This document shows positions 16,449 through 24,893 of a DNA stretch of 43,466 nt, piece by piece. Source of the DNA: Azospirillum sp. 412522 (GTDB taxonomy: Bacteria; Pseudomonadota; Alphaproteobacteria; Azospirillales; Azospirillaceae); NCBI RefSeq assembly GCF_019805165.1, contig NZ_RWIJ01000013.1, positions 147,256-190,721 on the forward strand. The letters are read 5' to 3'. A program made the position numbers and the translations under genes. Positions within the stretch are counted from its first letter, which is position 1. Each line of letters opens with the position of its first letter. The notes beneath the pieces were generated by a model. That model saw nothing but the letters and a program-made list of their open reading frames with translations. It was not told the DNA's origin and searched no databases.

Positions 16449-17279
16449 TCAGGATTGCGCCCGCTGGATGAACTGGCGGAAACGGTCGGTGCGGGGATGG
16501 GCGAACATCTCCGCCGACGGTCCCTCCTCCTCGACCCGGCCCTGGTGCAGGAACAGGCTGCGGGTCGAGACATGGCGGGCGAAGCCCATCTCGTGGGTGA
16601 CCACCAGCATGGTCCGTCCCTCCTCGGCCAGCGACCGCATCACCTTCAGCACCTCCCCCACCAGTTCCGGGTCGAGGGCGGAGGTCGGCTCGTCGAACAG
16701 CAGCACCTCCGGATGGCTGGCCAGCGCACGGGCGATGGCGGCGCGCTGCTGCTGTCCGCCCGACAGCACGGCCGGATACTCGTGGCGCTTGGCCGCCAGC
16801 CCGACCCTGTCGAGCAGGGCTTCGGCCTCCTCGATGCAGTCCTTCCGCGGGCGGCGCTGGACATGCACCGGGGCCTCGATGACGTTCTCCAGGATGGTCA
16901 TGTGCGGCCAGAGGTTGAAGCTCTGGAACACCATCGAGGCCCGGGTGCGCACCCGCGTCAGCTGGGCCGGATCGGCCGGGACCCGACGGCCGTCGCGGCG
17001 GCGGCGCATCCGCACATGCTCGCCGCAGACGACGACGTCGCCGGAATCCGGGGTCTCCAGGAAGTTCACGCAGCGCAGCAGGGTCGATTTCCCCGACCCG
17101 GACGAGCCGAGGATGGCGATGACGTCGCCCTGGTTGGCCTTCAGGGAGATGCCCTTCAGAACCTCGATGGAGCCGAAGCTCTTGTGCAGGTCGAGGACGG
17201 CGATCTTCTCGACCGGCCTTTGCGGTTCGGTCCGTTGCCGTGCGGCGGCTTGCAGGGGAAGCGGGTGCGTCGCCGTCAT
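16449..17279 (-). CDS. Polar amino acid ABC transporter ATP-binding protein
   Basis: A 276-residue ABC ATPase of the HisP/GlnQ/OccP type. It has Walker [10 protein letters not shown] (residues 58-66), Q-loop [12 protein letters not shown], signature LSGGQQQR, Walker [14 protein letters not shown] and the switch histidine in VVTHEMGFA. It powers uptake by the two permeases encoded just upstream. Its ATG overlaps the stop of the second permease gene (ATGA), showing translational coupling. The N-terminal ~25 residues are an extension before the ATPase core. The gene order agmatinase, binding protein, permease, permease, ATPase suggests import of a guanidino or basic amino compound. Confidence 0.95.
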   Translation of the reverse strand: MTATHPLPLQAAARQRTEPQRPVEKIAVLDLHKSFGSIEVLKGISLKANQGDVIAILGSSGSGKSTLLRCVNFLETPDSGDVVVCGEHVRMRRRRDGRRVPADPAQLTRVRTRASMVFQSFNLWPHMTILENVIEAPVHVQRRPRKDCIEEAEALLDRVGLAAKRHEYPAVLSGGQQQRAAIARALASHPEVLLFDEPTSALDPELVGEVLKVMRSLAEEGRTMLVVTHEMGFARHVSTRSLFLHQGRVEEEGPSAEMFAHPRTDRFRQFIQRAQS

Positions 17280-18010
17280 GCGGGTTCTCCGGTGATGCGG
17301 ATCGTCGGCGGCGCGGGCTGGCGGCGGGGACGCCGGGGCGACAGCCGCCATTCCAGCAGCAGGACCGCGCGGGTCAGGAAGAAGGTCAGCAGGAGGTAGA
17401 TCAGCCCGGCGCAGGCGAAGATCTCGACCGCCCGGTAGGTCTGGGCGATCATCTTGCCGGCCAGCCCGGTCACCTCCATCAGGGTGATGGTCGAGGCGAG
17501 CGAGGTCGCCTTCGCCATCAGCACCAGCTCGTTGCCGTAGGCGGGCAGCGCCTGGCGGATCGCCAGCGGCAGGACGATCCGGCGCAGGCGCATCAGCGGA
17601 CGCATGCCGCAGGCGGAAGCCGCCTCCAGCGCGCCGGGCGGGACGGAGGCGACGCCGCCGCGGATGATCTCGCTGGCATAGGCGGCGGTGTTCATCGCCA
17701 TGGCCAGCACGGCGCAGTAGTAGGGGTCGCGGAAGAAGCTCCACAGCCCGAGTTCCTGGAGGGCCGGGCGGAACTGCCCCAGCCCGTAATAGACCATGAA
17801 CAGCTGGATCAGCAGCGGCGTGCCGCGGAAGACGAAGACATAGGCGCGGGCCGGACCCGACAGCAGGACGAGGCCCGATGTCCGCATCAGCGCCAGCACC
17901 AGCGCGCCGGCACCGCCCAGCAGGACCGAGCAGGCGGTGAGGTTGAGCGTCAGCGGCAGGCCGCCGAGCAGGGTCAGCAGGGTCGCCTGAAGGAAGGACA
18001 GGTCCATCAT
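17276..18010 (-). CDS. Polar amino acid ABC transporter permease (HisM/OccM-like)
   Basis: A 244-residue inner-membrane permease with about five helices. The EAA loop is [20 protein letters not shown], and the signature [20 protein letters not shown] is typical of the HisM/HisQ group. It overlaps the preceding permease gene at its start and the ATPase gene at its end by four bases each, so the three are tightly coupled. It forms the transmembrane channel with the permease at 18007-18714. The C-terminal 25 residues are Pro- and Arg-rich and cytoplasmic. Confidence 0.94.
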   Translation of the reverse strand: MMDLSFLQATLLTLLGGLPLTLNLTACSVLLGGAGALVLALMRTSGLVLLSGPARAYVFVFRGTPLLIQLFMVYYGLGQFRPALQELGLWSFFRDPYYCAVLAMAMNTAAYASEIIRGGVASVPPGALEAASACGMRPLMRLRRIVLPLAIRQALPAYGNELVLMAKATSLASTITLMEVTGLAGKMIAQTYRAVEIFACAGLIYLLLTFFLTRAVLLLEWRLSPRRPRRQPAPPTIRITGEPA

Positions 18011-18714
18011 CCCCTCCTGAACGGGCGGAGCGACCGGATCTCCGCCCAGCGGAAGGCCTGCCCGGACACCGACGTGATGGCGAGGTAGAGCAGCAGCGCC
18101 GCCGAATAGAACAGGAAGGGCTGCCGCGTCGATCCCGCCCCGACCTGGGCGGCCCGCAGCAGCTCCACCAGACCGATCACCGAGATCAGGGCGGAATCCT
18201 TCAGGATCAGCTGCCAGACATTGCCGAGGCCAGGCAGGGCATGGCGGATCACCTGCGGGGCGAGAACCCGGCGGAACATCAGCAGCGACCCCATGCCGGC
18301 AGCGCGGGCGGATTCGATCTGGCCGCGCGGGATGGCGTTGAACGCGCCGCGGAAGACCTCCGCCTGATAGGCGGCCGACACCACGCCCAGCGCCAGCACG
18401 CCGGTCAGGAAGACCGGCAGCCCGATGAAGCCGTCGTAGCCGGCGGCGTGGCCGGCCCAGGACAGGATCTGGCTGCCGCCGAAATAGAACAGGTAGATCA
18501 CCAGCAGATCGGGAACCCCGCGCAGGATCGTGGTGACGGCATCGGCCGCCGTCCTGGCGATGAAGCCGCCGGTGATGCGGGCATGGGCGAGCAGCGCGCC
18601 CAGGACCGCGCCGACCGCCAGCCCGGACACGGAAAGGGCCACCGTCATCAGGGCGGCGAGCAGCAGGGGAACGCCCCAGCCGTTCGGCCCCAGGAAAAGG
18701 TCGAACACGTGCAT
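18007..18714 (-). CDS. Polar amino acid ABC transporter permease (HisQ/OccQ-like)
   Basis: A 235-residue permease of the same family. The conserved segment is [19 protein letters not shown], and the EAA loop is [20 protein letters not shown]. The start [14 protein letters not shown] at 18714 is about 80 bases after the binding-protein stop. It pairs with the adjacent permease (17276-18010). The family handles basic amino acids, octopine/nopaline and other polar compounds, so the substrate must come from the binding protein and the agmatinase-like neighbour. Confidence 0.94.
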   Translation of the reverse strand: MHVFDLFLGPNGWGVPLLLAALMTVALSVSGLAVGAVLGALLAHARITGGFIARTAADAVTTILRGVPDLLVIYLFYFGGSQILSWAGHAAGYDGFIGLPVFLTGVLALGVVSAAYQAEVFRGAFNAIPRGQIESARAAGMGSLLMFRRVLAPQVIRHALPGLGNVWQLILKDSALISVIGLVELLRAAQVGAGSTRQPFLFYSAALLLYLAITSVSGQAFRWAEIRSLRPFRRG

Positions 18715-18796
18715 CGCATGGTGTTCCTTCCAGGCGCCCCGGAGGGGAAGGGCGGCACGACGCCCGCCTGCCGGCGGGCGCCGGAGGGAAGAAGCC

Positions 18797-19651
18797 TCAG
18801 TTCATCAGGCTGGTCTTCAGCCACTTCTGGGCCAGCTTGTCGATGGTGCCGTCGGCCTTGGCGGCCAGGATCGCCTTGTCGAACATCTCCTTCAGGACGG
18901 TGTCGTCCTTGCGCAGGCCGACGGCGATGCCCTTGCCGAACACGTCGCCGACGAAGGTCGGGCCGGCCAGCGTGAAGCCTTGGTAGTCGGGCTTGGCGAG
19001 CAGCGCGGTCAGCGAGCTTTTCTGGGCGACCACGCCGTCGATGCGGCCGGCCTGGAGGTCGAGGTCATGCTGCTCGGTCGTCTTGTATTCGCGGACCGCC
19101 ACGCTGTCCTTGAAGTACTTCTCCAGGAAGGCGGTGTTGCTGGTGGCGGTCTGCGTGCCGATCGACTTGCCCTTCAGCTGGGCCGCGACGGGAGCCAGGG
19201 CGGCGGTGACCTTGGCGGAATCGCCGCCCAGATCGACCGTGGTGCCGGCGCCCGGCAGCTTGGCGAGCGGGCTGGTCTTCTCGACCATGAAGGCGGCGGC
19301 GGTCGGCGCGTAGGGCTCGCTGAAGCCGATGACCGCCAGACGCTTTTCGGTGACGATCATCGACGCCATGATCGCGTCGAACTTGCGGGCGTTCAGCGCA
19401 GGGATCAGCCCGTCCCAGTCCTGCGCCACGATGGTGCAGCGCACGGCCATACGCGCGCACAGGTCGTTGGCGAGGTCGATCTCCAGCCCGTCCAGCTTGC
19501 CGCCGGCGGTGGTGAAGTTCCAGGGCTCGTAGGCGCCTTCGGTGGCGATGGTGATCGCCGTCGGCTTGCTCTGCGCGGCGGCGCCGGTGACGGTCACGGT
19601 GGCCGAGACGGCGGCGAGCAGCAGCGCCGACGCGAGGATCAGAGTCTTCAT
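18797..19651 (-). CDS. Periplasmic polar amino acid-binding protein
   Basis: A 284-residue family 3 solute-binding protein. It has a cleavable signal peptide of about 26 residues (ends GAAAQS) and the mature start ITIATEGAYEPWNF. The middle includes DLANDLCARMAVRCTIVAQDWDGLIPALNARKFD in parts, characteristic of lysine/arginine/ornithine and opine binders. It captures the substrate in the periplasm for the two permeases downstream. It follows the agmatinase-family gene by 75 bases. Arginine-like, agmatine-like or opine ligands are the best guesses, inferred from family and context; the ligand cannot be fixed from sequence alone. Confidence 0.93.
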   Translation of the reverse strand: MKTLILASALLLAAVSATVTVTGAAAQSKPTAITIATEGAYEPWNFTTAGGKLDGLEIDLANDLCARMAVRCTIVAQDWDGLIPALNARKFDAIMASMIVTEKRLAVIGFSEPYAPTAAAFMVEKTSPLAKLPGAGTTVDLGGDSAKVTAALAPVAAQLKGKSIGTQTATSNTAFLEKYFKDSVAVREYKTTEQHDLDLQAGRIDGVVAQKSSLTALLAKPDYQGFTLAGPTFVGDVFGKGIAVGLRKDDTVLKEMFDKAILAAKADGTIDKLAQKWLKTSLMN

Positions 19652-19726
19652 CGTGATTGTCCCTGTTCAGTGGACTGATTTGCCGGGTTGTTTTTGGCGA
19701 TGCGGGTTCGGTCCCGCTTTGTGGAT

Positions 19727-20773
19727 TCAGCTCCGCGCCCGGTCCCGCGCGATGGCGGTCAGGCACAGGATTTCGAAAAGCACCTGGGCGGCGACCTGCG
19801 CCGTGTTGCTGGTGGGATCGTATTGCGGCGCCACCTCCACCACGTCGCCGCCGACGATGTCGGCGCCGGCCGCCCCCCGCAGGATGGCGAGAGCCTGGGC
19901 CGAGGTCAGGCCGCCGACCTCCGGCGTGCCGGTTCCGGGCGCGAAGGCGGGGTCGAGGCCGTCGACGTCGAAGCTGACATAGGTGGGGCCGTCGCCGACG
20001 ACCTTCCGCATGCGGTCGATCACCGCGCGCACGCCCATCAGCTCCACCGCCTCGGCATGGATCACCGTCATGCCGGATTCGTAGGAGAAGTCCCACAGAT
20101 ACTCGGAATTGCCGCGGATCCCGATCTGGATCGTGCGCTCCGGGTCGAGCACGCCGTCGAGCACCGCCTGCCGGAACGGGCCGCCATGGTGGAACTTGCA
20201 GCCTTCGAACGACCCGCCGGTGTCGCAGTGGGCGTCGATGTGGATCAGGCCGACCGGACGGTCCCGGCCCACCGCGCGCAGGACCGGCAGGGTGACGGAA
20301 TGGTCGCCCCCCACCCCGAGCGGGACGGTCCCGGCCGCCACCATCGCGGCGACGAAGCGCTCGATGTCCTCATGGGCCTGGGCGAGATCGAAGCGGCTGC
20401 GGAAGGGAACGTCACCGACATCCACCACCACATGGCCGGCGGAGGGAACCTGGCCCAGGACGTGGTTGTAGGGGCCGACCCGCTCAACGCCGCGCACGGC
20501 GCGCGGGCCGAAGCGGGCACCCGACCGGTTGGTGACGCCCAGATCCATCGGGATGCCGTACAGCGCCATGTCGATCCCGGTGAAGCCCGGTGCCGCGTCC
20601 GGCCGATACGGTGCCCTCAGCAGGGTCGCCAGCCCGGCATAGGGGGCCTGCCGGACGTCGCCGTCCTTGAAGACCAGGGAGGCCACCCTGGCGAAATCCG
20701 GGTTCGCCACCTCACCCCCGCCTGAATGGGCGTAGCGCTCCCGCAGCCGTTCCAGTTTGCGGTGATCGAACAA
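19727..20773 (-). CDS. Agmatinase/guanidino-acid ureohydrolase
   Basis: A 348-residue ureohydrolase, longer than the ~306 of E. coli SpeB because of an N-terminal extension. The two-manganese site is intact: His158 in GVGGDHS, Asp180/His182/Asp184 in HIDAHCDTGG, and Asp269/Asp271 in SFDVDGLDP. These enzymes release urea from agmatine, guanidinobutyrate or guanidinopropionate; the exact substrate is uncertain. It is the first gene of the minus-strand run leading into the ABC transporter. The run diverges from the GntR gene across a region with the CAAAATCGTATACA operator. The products (a diamine or omega-amino acid) would feed the aminotransferase downstream. Confidence 0.93.
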   Translation of the reverse strand: MFDHRKLERLRERYAHSGGGEVANPDFARVASLVFKDGDVRQAPYAGLATLLRAPYRPDAAPGFTGIDMALYGIPMDLGVTNRSGARFGPRAVRGVERVGPYNHVLGQVPSAGHVVVDVGDVPFRSRFDLAQAHEDIERFVAAMVAAGTVPLGVGGDHSVTLPVLRAVGRDRPVGLIHIDAHCDTGGSFEGCKFHHGGPFRQAVLDGVLDPERTIQIGIRGNSEYLWDFSYESGMTVIHAEAVELMGVRAVIDRMRKVVGDGPTYVSFDVDGLDPAFAPGTGTPEVGGLTSAQALAILRGAAGADIVGGDVVEVAPQYDPTSNTAQVAAQVLFEILCLTAIARDRARS

Positions 20774-20937
20774 GGCACGCCTCCTCTGTTGCCGGCGCCG
20801 GGTCCGATGCCCCGCGGCCGCCTGTCAAAGCCCGTGACGCCTGTACCTCTGCCCGCGCTTCCCGGTCCGGTCGGCCGCCTATGCGCCGGCTCTTCTAAAC
20901 TGTTGCCAATCAAGGAGTTGTTGTAAAAATTCCCTTA

Positions 20938-20960
20938 TTGGATACAAAATCGTATACAAT
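20938..20960. promoter_or_regulatory. GntR-type operator between the agmatinase and GntR genes
   Basis: The site begins TTGGATAC and contains CAAAATCGTATACA, identical over 14 bases to the site at 16364-16386. GATAC and GTATAC form an imperfect inverted repeat. It lies about 87 bases upstream of the GntR start and 165 bases upstream of the agmatinase start, so it could control both. Confidence 0.65.
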
Positions 20961-21046
20961 CTTGAATCCGAGATCAAGGGCTTTGCCGGTCGGCTTGCCT
21001 GGACACGGCGCAGGCCCTATCAAGGGTGCGGGTGCGCGGAAAAACG

Positions 21047-21766
21047 ATGGGTGCGACGACGATGGCCAGCGACAAGACCGAACCGGACGAGTCGGTTCGC
21101 CAGAAGACCTACCGGGAACTGAAGGCGATGATCCTGTCGGGTCGCCTGCGGCCGTCCGAACGGTTGTCGGAAAGCCGGATCGCCGAGCGCCTGGGGGTCA
21201 GCCGCACGCCGATGCGCGAAGCGCTGATGAAGCTGGAGAAGGAAGGGCTGGTCGTCGGACAGCGCAACATCGGCTACACGGTGGTCGACGTCGACCTGGC
21301 GAAAGTGCGCAATCTTCTGGTCGTCCGCCAGGCGCTGGACGTCTGCGCCGCCGAACTGGCCTGCGACGTCGCGACCGACGGGGATTTCGCCCGCATCGGC
21401 GCCATCATCGCGGAGATGGAGGCGCTGAACCTGTCGACCGTCGGCAACAGCGTGGACGCCGCCCGCGTGCTCGAACTCGGGCTGCGCATCCACACGGTGA
21501 TCGCCGAGATCACCCGCAACGACGTGCTGATCCGGGTGACGGAACAGATCTACGAACAGCTCCAGCTGGCGCTGCTCCTGGAAGTGCTATGGATCGACCT
21601 CAAGGATTCCGGGCTCGAGGAGCATCAGGCGATCGCCAACGCCATCCGAGCCCGCGACCGGGTCGCCGCCGCCGAGGCGGCAAGGCTGCATGTGCAGCAG
21701 AGCCTGGAGAACATGGCGAAGGTGCAGGAACTGCTCGACCTCCGCCGCGGCGCCGGGTTCCTGTAG
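21047..21766 (+). CDS. GntR-family (FCD-type) transcriptional regulator, guanidino/polyamine locus
   Basis: A 239-residue repressor-type protein. The winged helix comes first, with RIAERLGVSRTPMREALMKLEKEGLVV holding the recognition helix in parts. The helical FCD ligand domain follows, with metal or ligand residues in the region LELGLRIHTVIAEI and the C-terminal HQAIANAI. The start is uncertain: ATG at 21047, ATG at 21061 or GTG at 21026 are all in frame; I prefer 21047, which follows GGAAAAACG. It is divergent from the agmatinase-ABC run and has the operator at 20938-20960 in its own upstream region, so it likely represses itself and the catabolic genes. Confidence 0.9.
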   Translation: MGATTMASDKTEPDESVRQKTYRELKAMILSGRLRPSERLSESRIAERLGVSRTPMREALMKLEKEGLVVGQRNIGYTVVDVDLAKVRNLLVVRQALDVCAAELACDVATDGDFARIGAIIAEMEALNLSTVGNSVDAARVLELGLRIHTVIAEITRNDVLIRVTEQIYEQLQLALLLEVLWIDLKDSGLEEHQAIANAIRARDRVAAAEAARLHVQQSLENMAKVQELLDLRRGAGFL

Positions 21767-21827
21767 CCGCATTCCGGGGCGGCCGGGATCGTCCCCGGTT
21801 CCGCCCGTCACCGCATCGATCGGCGCA

Positions 21828-24023
21828 TCAATCGCCAGCAAGCTGGCGGCGGGCATAGGCGGCGTTCAGGTAGCGGCTGACCAGCGCCTCGAAATCGGCG
21901 GCCTTCATCCCGCGGATGCCCATTGCTTCCAGCACCACGAGCCGCTTGCGCCGGTTCACCTTGTTGTAGAGGGAAAAGCCGATGCGGTTGGGCAAGGGCG
22001 CCTCGTCACGCAGCGCCAGCACCAGCGCCAGCCGCTGCGATGCCGTCACCTGCATGCCGACCACGTCGGTCCAGGCGATGGCCTCCCGCAGCCGCGCCGA
22101 CACCAGGGTGTCGGGGGTCAGGGTCATCAGCGGCGCCTTCGTCTTGCGGCGGACCCAGGCCGCATAGAGCAAGGCGATGCCAGCCCCGGCCGCGGTCACC
22201 GCCCCGACGACCATCTTAGTTCCCGGATCGGTATTGATGCCCAGGGACTGCGCGAAGACGGTGGTGCAGACGGCGAAGACGGCGAACAGGGCCGCGATGA
22301 AGACCATGGCCCAGATCATCGGCTTGCCGTTCTCGTAGAGCACCGTATGCTCCGTCGGAACGGCCGCGGCGGCCATCTCCAGCTCTTCCCGGTTCAACCG
22401 GTGCGCCTGCCGCGCCTCGTCGAGGAAAGCGGCGGTCAGCGCATGGCAAAGCCCCGTCCAGTCGGCGAACAGCCGATGCGGCAGGCCGGTGTCCTCCTCC
22501 ATCGGTCCGCGGCCGGCGCGGGCCAGCAGGCGCCCGTCGAGCGCGACGCCGAGGCTGCTGATCCGCAGGGCGGTCGGCGGATGGCTGTCGGTCGGGTGGG
22601 GCTGGCACTCCTCGATGTGGGCGGCGGGATCGGGAAGGCCATCCTCGACGCGGCGCACCATCTCGGCCATCAGATCCGGGGCGGCGGCGTCGGGGGCGGA
22701 GAAGGCGCCGCTCAGCGTCCCGTGGATGACGGGGGCCAGGACGGCGCTGCGGAGCAGGGCGAGCGGAACGCTTTCCGGGCCGCTGACCAGGCTGCTTTGG
22801 CGGTCGGCCTCCAGCTCGCGCTGCCGCCGGTGCTGGGCGACTGCGAGGTCGAAGCTCTCCAGCGTATGGAAGCCGAGATGCAGGGCGGGGGTGAGGACGA
22901 AGCCGCCGCTGCCGGCGCGCTCGCCCAGCGCGGTCAGCGTCCGCCACAGCCCCGCATGGATCGGGGCGAAGCGGCGGCTGTAGGCGGTGTCCCCGCCCGA
23001 GAAATGGGCCAGCTCATGCCCGATGACGGCGGCCAGTTCGGTCTCGCCGATCAGCGGCAGGTAGGGGGCCGGCAGATGGAGGGTGCGGCCCGACAGCACG
23101 CGCTCCTCCGCCGGCGAACTCCCCTGCGGGCCATCCAACGGCCCCCCCAGCGGCCGGACCGGCGCCTCGGTGACGAAGAAGCCCTCGGTCAGGCCGATCA
23201 CGATGGCGTCCGGCATCAGCGCCTCGTGCCGGGCCGCCAGATCCTCGACGAAGCGCCAGAGGCCGGGCGCCTGCTCCCGGTCCACCGCCACGCCGCGGAC
23301 GTCCATCGGCTCGATGGTGTAGAGGTCGAAGACGCGGCGCATCGCGATCACCGCCATCACCGCGCTGTAGGCGGCGAAGGCCGCCAGCGCCACGCCGACG
23401 CCGAACAGCTTGGCGCTGCCGGTGGACAGATGGTCCCAGAACCACAGGCTCGCCGCCTCGAACAGCGAGGCCGAGATGCCGGCGACGGCGAGGCCGACGA
23501 GCACGGCGCTCAGCGTGAAGGGCAGGCCTCGCCTCAGCCGGTCGAAGCTGCGGACCAGGGCGTCGCGCGACCGCCGCGCCCGCAGCGCCGCGACCCGCGC
23601 CGCCAGCAACCCGGTAAGGCCGGCAAGGAAGGCCAGCAGGCCGCCGGCCATGGTCCCCCAGCTCAGCGGATAGCGGATCATCGAGACCTCGGCGCCCTCG
23701 TCCATCGTGTCGATGGCCTTGCGGACGCCGGCGACGGCCATGGAGACCGGCATGCGGCGGCCGTCCGGGCCTCCCATGGTGACGAAGGCCGACGGGTTCT
23801 GCGCTTCGATCCGCTGGAGCTGGGCGAGCACCTCCGGCAGCTCCCGGGCGGATTGCCGGTACTCGTCGCGCGTCGCGGCGGCCCGCTGCTCCTGCCAGAC
23901 CCCGAGCGCCGCCAGCGCCAGCGGAACGATCAGCAGCCAGATGACGAGCGCGGCCCAGTGCGGCAGGCGAAGCACGCGGCGGCCGGTTCCGCCCGCGCTG
24001 CCGGAAGCGATTGTATCCGCCAC
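21828..24023 (-). CDS. Large membrane-bound M48-like zinc metallopeptidase
   Basis: A 731-residue protein with a zinc-peptidase core. HELAH sits at about residues 336-340 within AAVIGHELAHFSGGD, and the third ligand is in QRELEADRQSS about 75 residues later, the M48 arrangement. N-terminal helices near residues 22-42 and 120-145 and further membrane segments around 170-230 anchor it. A second pair of helices near 590-650 precedes a cytoplasmic PH-like C-terminal region (TPDTLVSARLREAIAWTDV). The start is GTG at 24023 after AGGAGG; an out-of-frame ATG overlaps it. The 5' neighbour is the LytTR regulator gene 150 bases away. A role in membrane protein quality control is possible but unproven. 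Confidence 0.85.
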   Translation of the reverse strand: MADTIASGSAGGTGRRVLRLPHWAALVIWLLIVPLALAALGVWQEQRAAATRDEYRQSARELPEVLAQLQRIEAQNPSAFVTMGGPDGRRMPVSMAVAGVRKAIDTMDEGAEVSMIRYPLSWGTMAGGLLAFLAGLTGLLAARVAALRARRSRDALVRSFDRLRRGLPFTLSAVLVGLAVAGISASLFEAASLWFWDHLSTGSAKLFGVGVALAAFAAYSAVMAVIAMRRVFDLYTIEPMDVRGVAVDREQAPGLWRFVEDLAARHEALMPDAIVIGLTEGFFVTEAPVRPLGGPLDGPQGSSPAEERVLSGRTLHLPAPYLPLIGETELAAVIGHELAHFSGGDTAYSRRFAPIHAGLWRTLTALGERAGSGGFVLTPALHLGFHTLESFDLAVAQHRRQRELEADRQSSLVSGPESVPLALLRSAVLAPVIHGTLSGAFSAPDAAAPDLMAEMVRRVEDGLPDPAAHIEECQPHPTDSHPPTALRISSLGVALDGRLLARAGRGPMEEDTGLPHRLFADWTGLCHALTAAFLDEARQAHRLNREELEMAAAAVPTEHTVLYENGKPMIWAMVFIAALFAVFAVCTTVFAQSLGINTDPGTKMVVGAVTAAGAGIALLYAAWVRRKTKAPLMTLTPDTLVSARLREAIAWTDVVGMQVTASQRLALVLALRDEAPLPNRIGFSLYNKVNRRKRLVVLEAMGIRGMKAADFEALVSRYLNAAYARRQLAGD

Positions 24024-24173
24024 GCCCCATCCTCCTTTATCGACGCATCGCGCCGGAGGATCGCGCAATGCGCGCAACGAGGCCAGCCGCCCGGAAGAGG
24101 TAGCATTTCCACACCAGGATACCCGTCGCGCCGGACCACGGGGACCGGAGCGGGCATCGTCGCCATGCGGCGG

Positions 24174-24893
24174 TCAGAGGATGCCGAGCCGCTCCTTGAT
24201 CTGCGGGAGGAAACGCCGGCTGACGGGGATGACCTGCCCGCGCCTCGTCCGGATCTCCGCCAGACCGTTCTCGAGGAAGTTGATCTTCTCGATGAACTCG
24301 ACGTTGACGAGATATTGCCGGTGGCAGCGCAGCAGGGGTGTCCGGTCCTGCAGGATGTGCAGCGGCAGCTCGGTCGGCCGCTCGCTGCCGTCGGTGGCGA
24401 CCACCGAGACGCCGCTGGCGCCGGACATCACATACTCGACGTCCTCCATCTTCACCAGCTGCACATGGTGCTGCCCGAAGCACGGGATCTGGCGGAGCTG
24501 GCTGGCGCCGGGGAGCTGGTCGATCCTCTGCGGTTCGCGGTCGCGGCGGATGCGTTGCAGGGTCTTGTCGAGGCGGGCCTGGTTGACCGGCTTCAGCAGG
24601 TAGTCGAAGGCATGCTGTTCGAAAGCCTGCACGGCATACTCGTCGTAGGCGGTGAGAAAGACGATGTGCGGCATCTTCTCGTGGTCGAGCATGCTCAGCA
24701 TCTCGATGCCGCTGACCCGCGGCATCTGGATGTCGAGGAAGACGACGTCGGGCTTTTCCCGGTTGATCGCGCCGACCGCGTCGATCGCGTTGCTGCATTC
24801 GCCGATGACGGCGATGTCGTCGGCCTTGGACAGGACGCGGCGGAGTTCCTTGCGGGCCAGCGGCTCGTCATCGACGATGAGGGCGTTGATCAT
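24174..24893 (-). CDS. LytTR-type response regulator (BtsR/YpdB-like)
   Basis: A 239-residue response regulator. The receiver domain covers residues 1-120: acidic pair DD at 8-9, phosphoacceptor Asp54 in VVFLDIQMPRVSGIEML, and Lys in YLLKPVNQ. The LytTR DNA-binding domain covers residues 140-238, ending RRGQVIPVSRRFLPQIKERL. It overlaps the sensor kinase stop by four bases (ATGA), so the pair is co-translated. In E. coli, BtsR activates a pyruvate transporter gene. No such target gene is visible in this window, and I did not find a convincing LytTR box. It probably acts in the same signalling circuit as the kinase. Confidence 0.94.
   Translation of the reverse strand: MINALIVDDEPLARKELRRVLSKADDIAVIGECSNAIDAVGAINREKPDVVFLDIQMPRVSGIEMLSMLDHEKMPHIVFLTAYDEYAVQAFEQHAFDYLLKPVNQARLDKTLQRIRRDREPQRIDQLPGASQLRQIPCFGQHHVQLVKMEDVEYVMSGASGVSVVATDGSERPTELPLHILQDRTPLLRCHRQYLVNVEFIEKINFLENGLAEIRTRRGQVIPVSRRFLPQIKERLGIL

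Noticed and set aside
21770..21815. CCGGGG/CCCCGG hairpin between the GntR gene and the M48 gene
   Set aside because: The stem is only 6 bp in a GC-rich spacer and could be chance.
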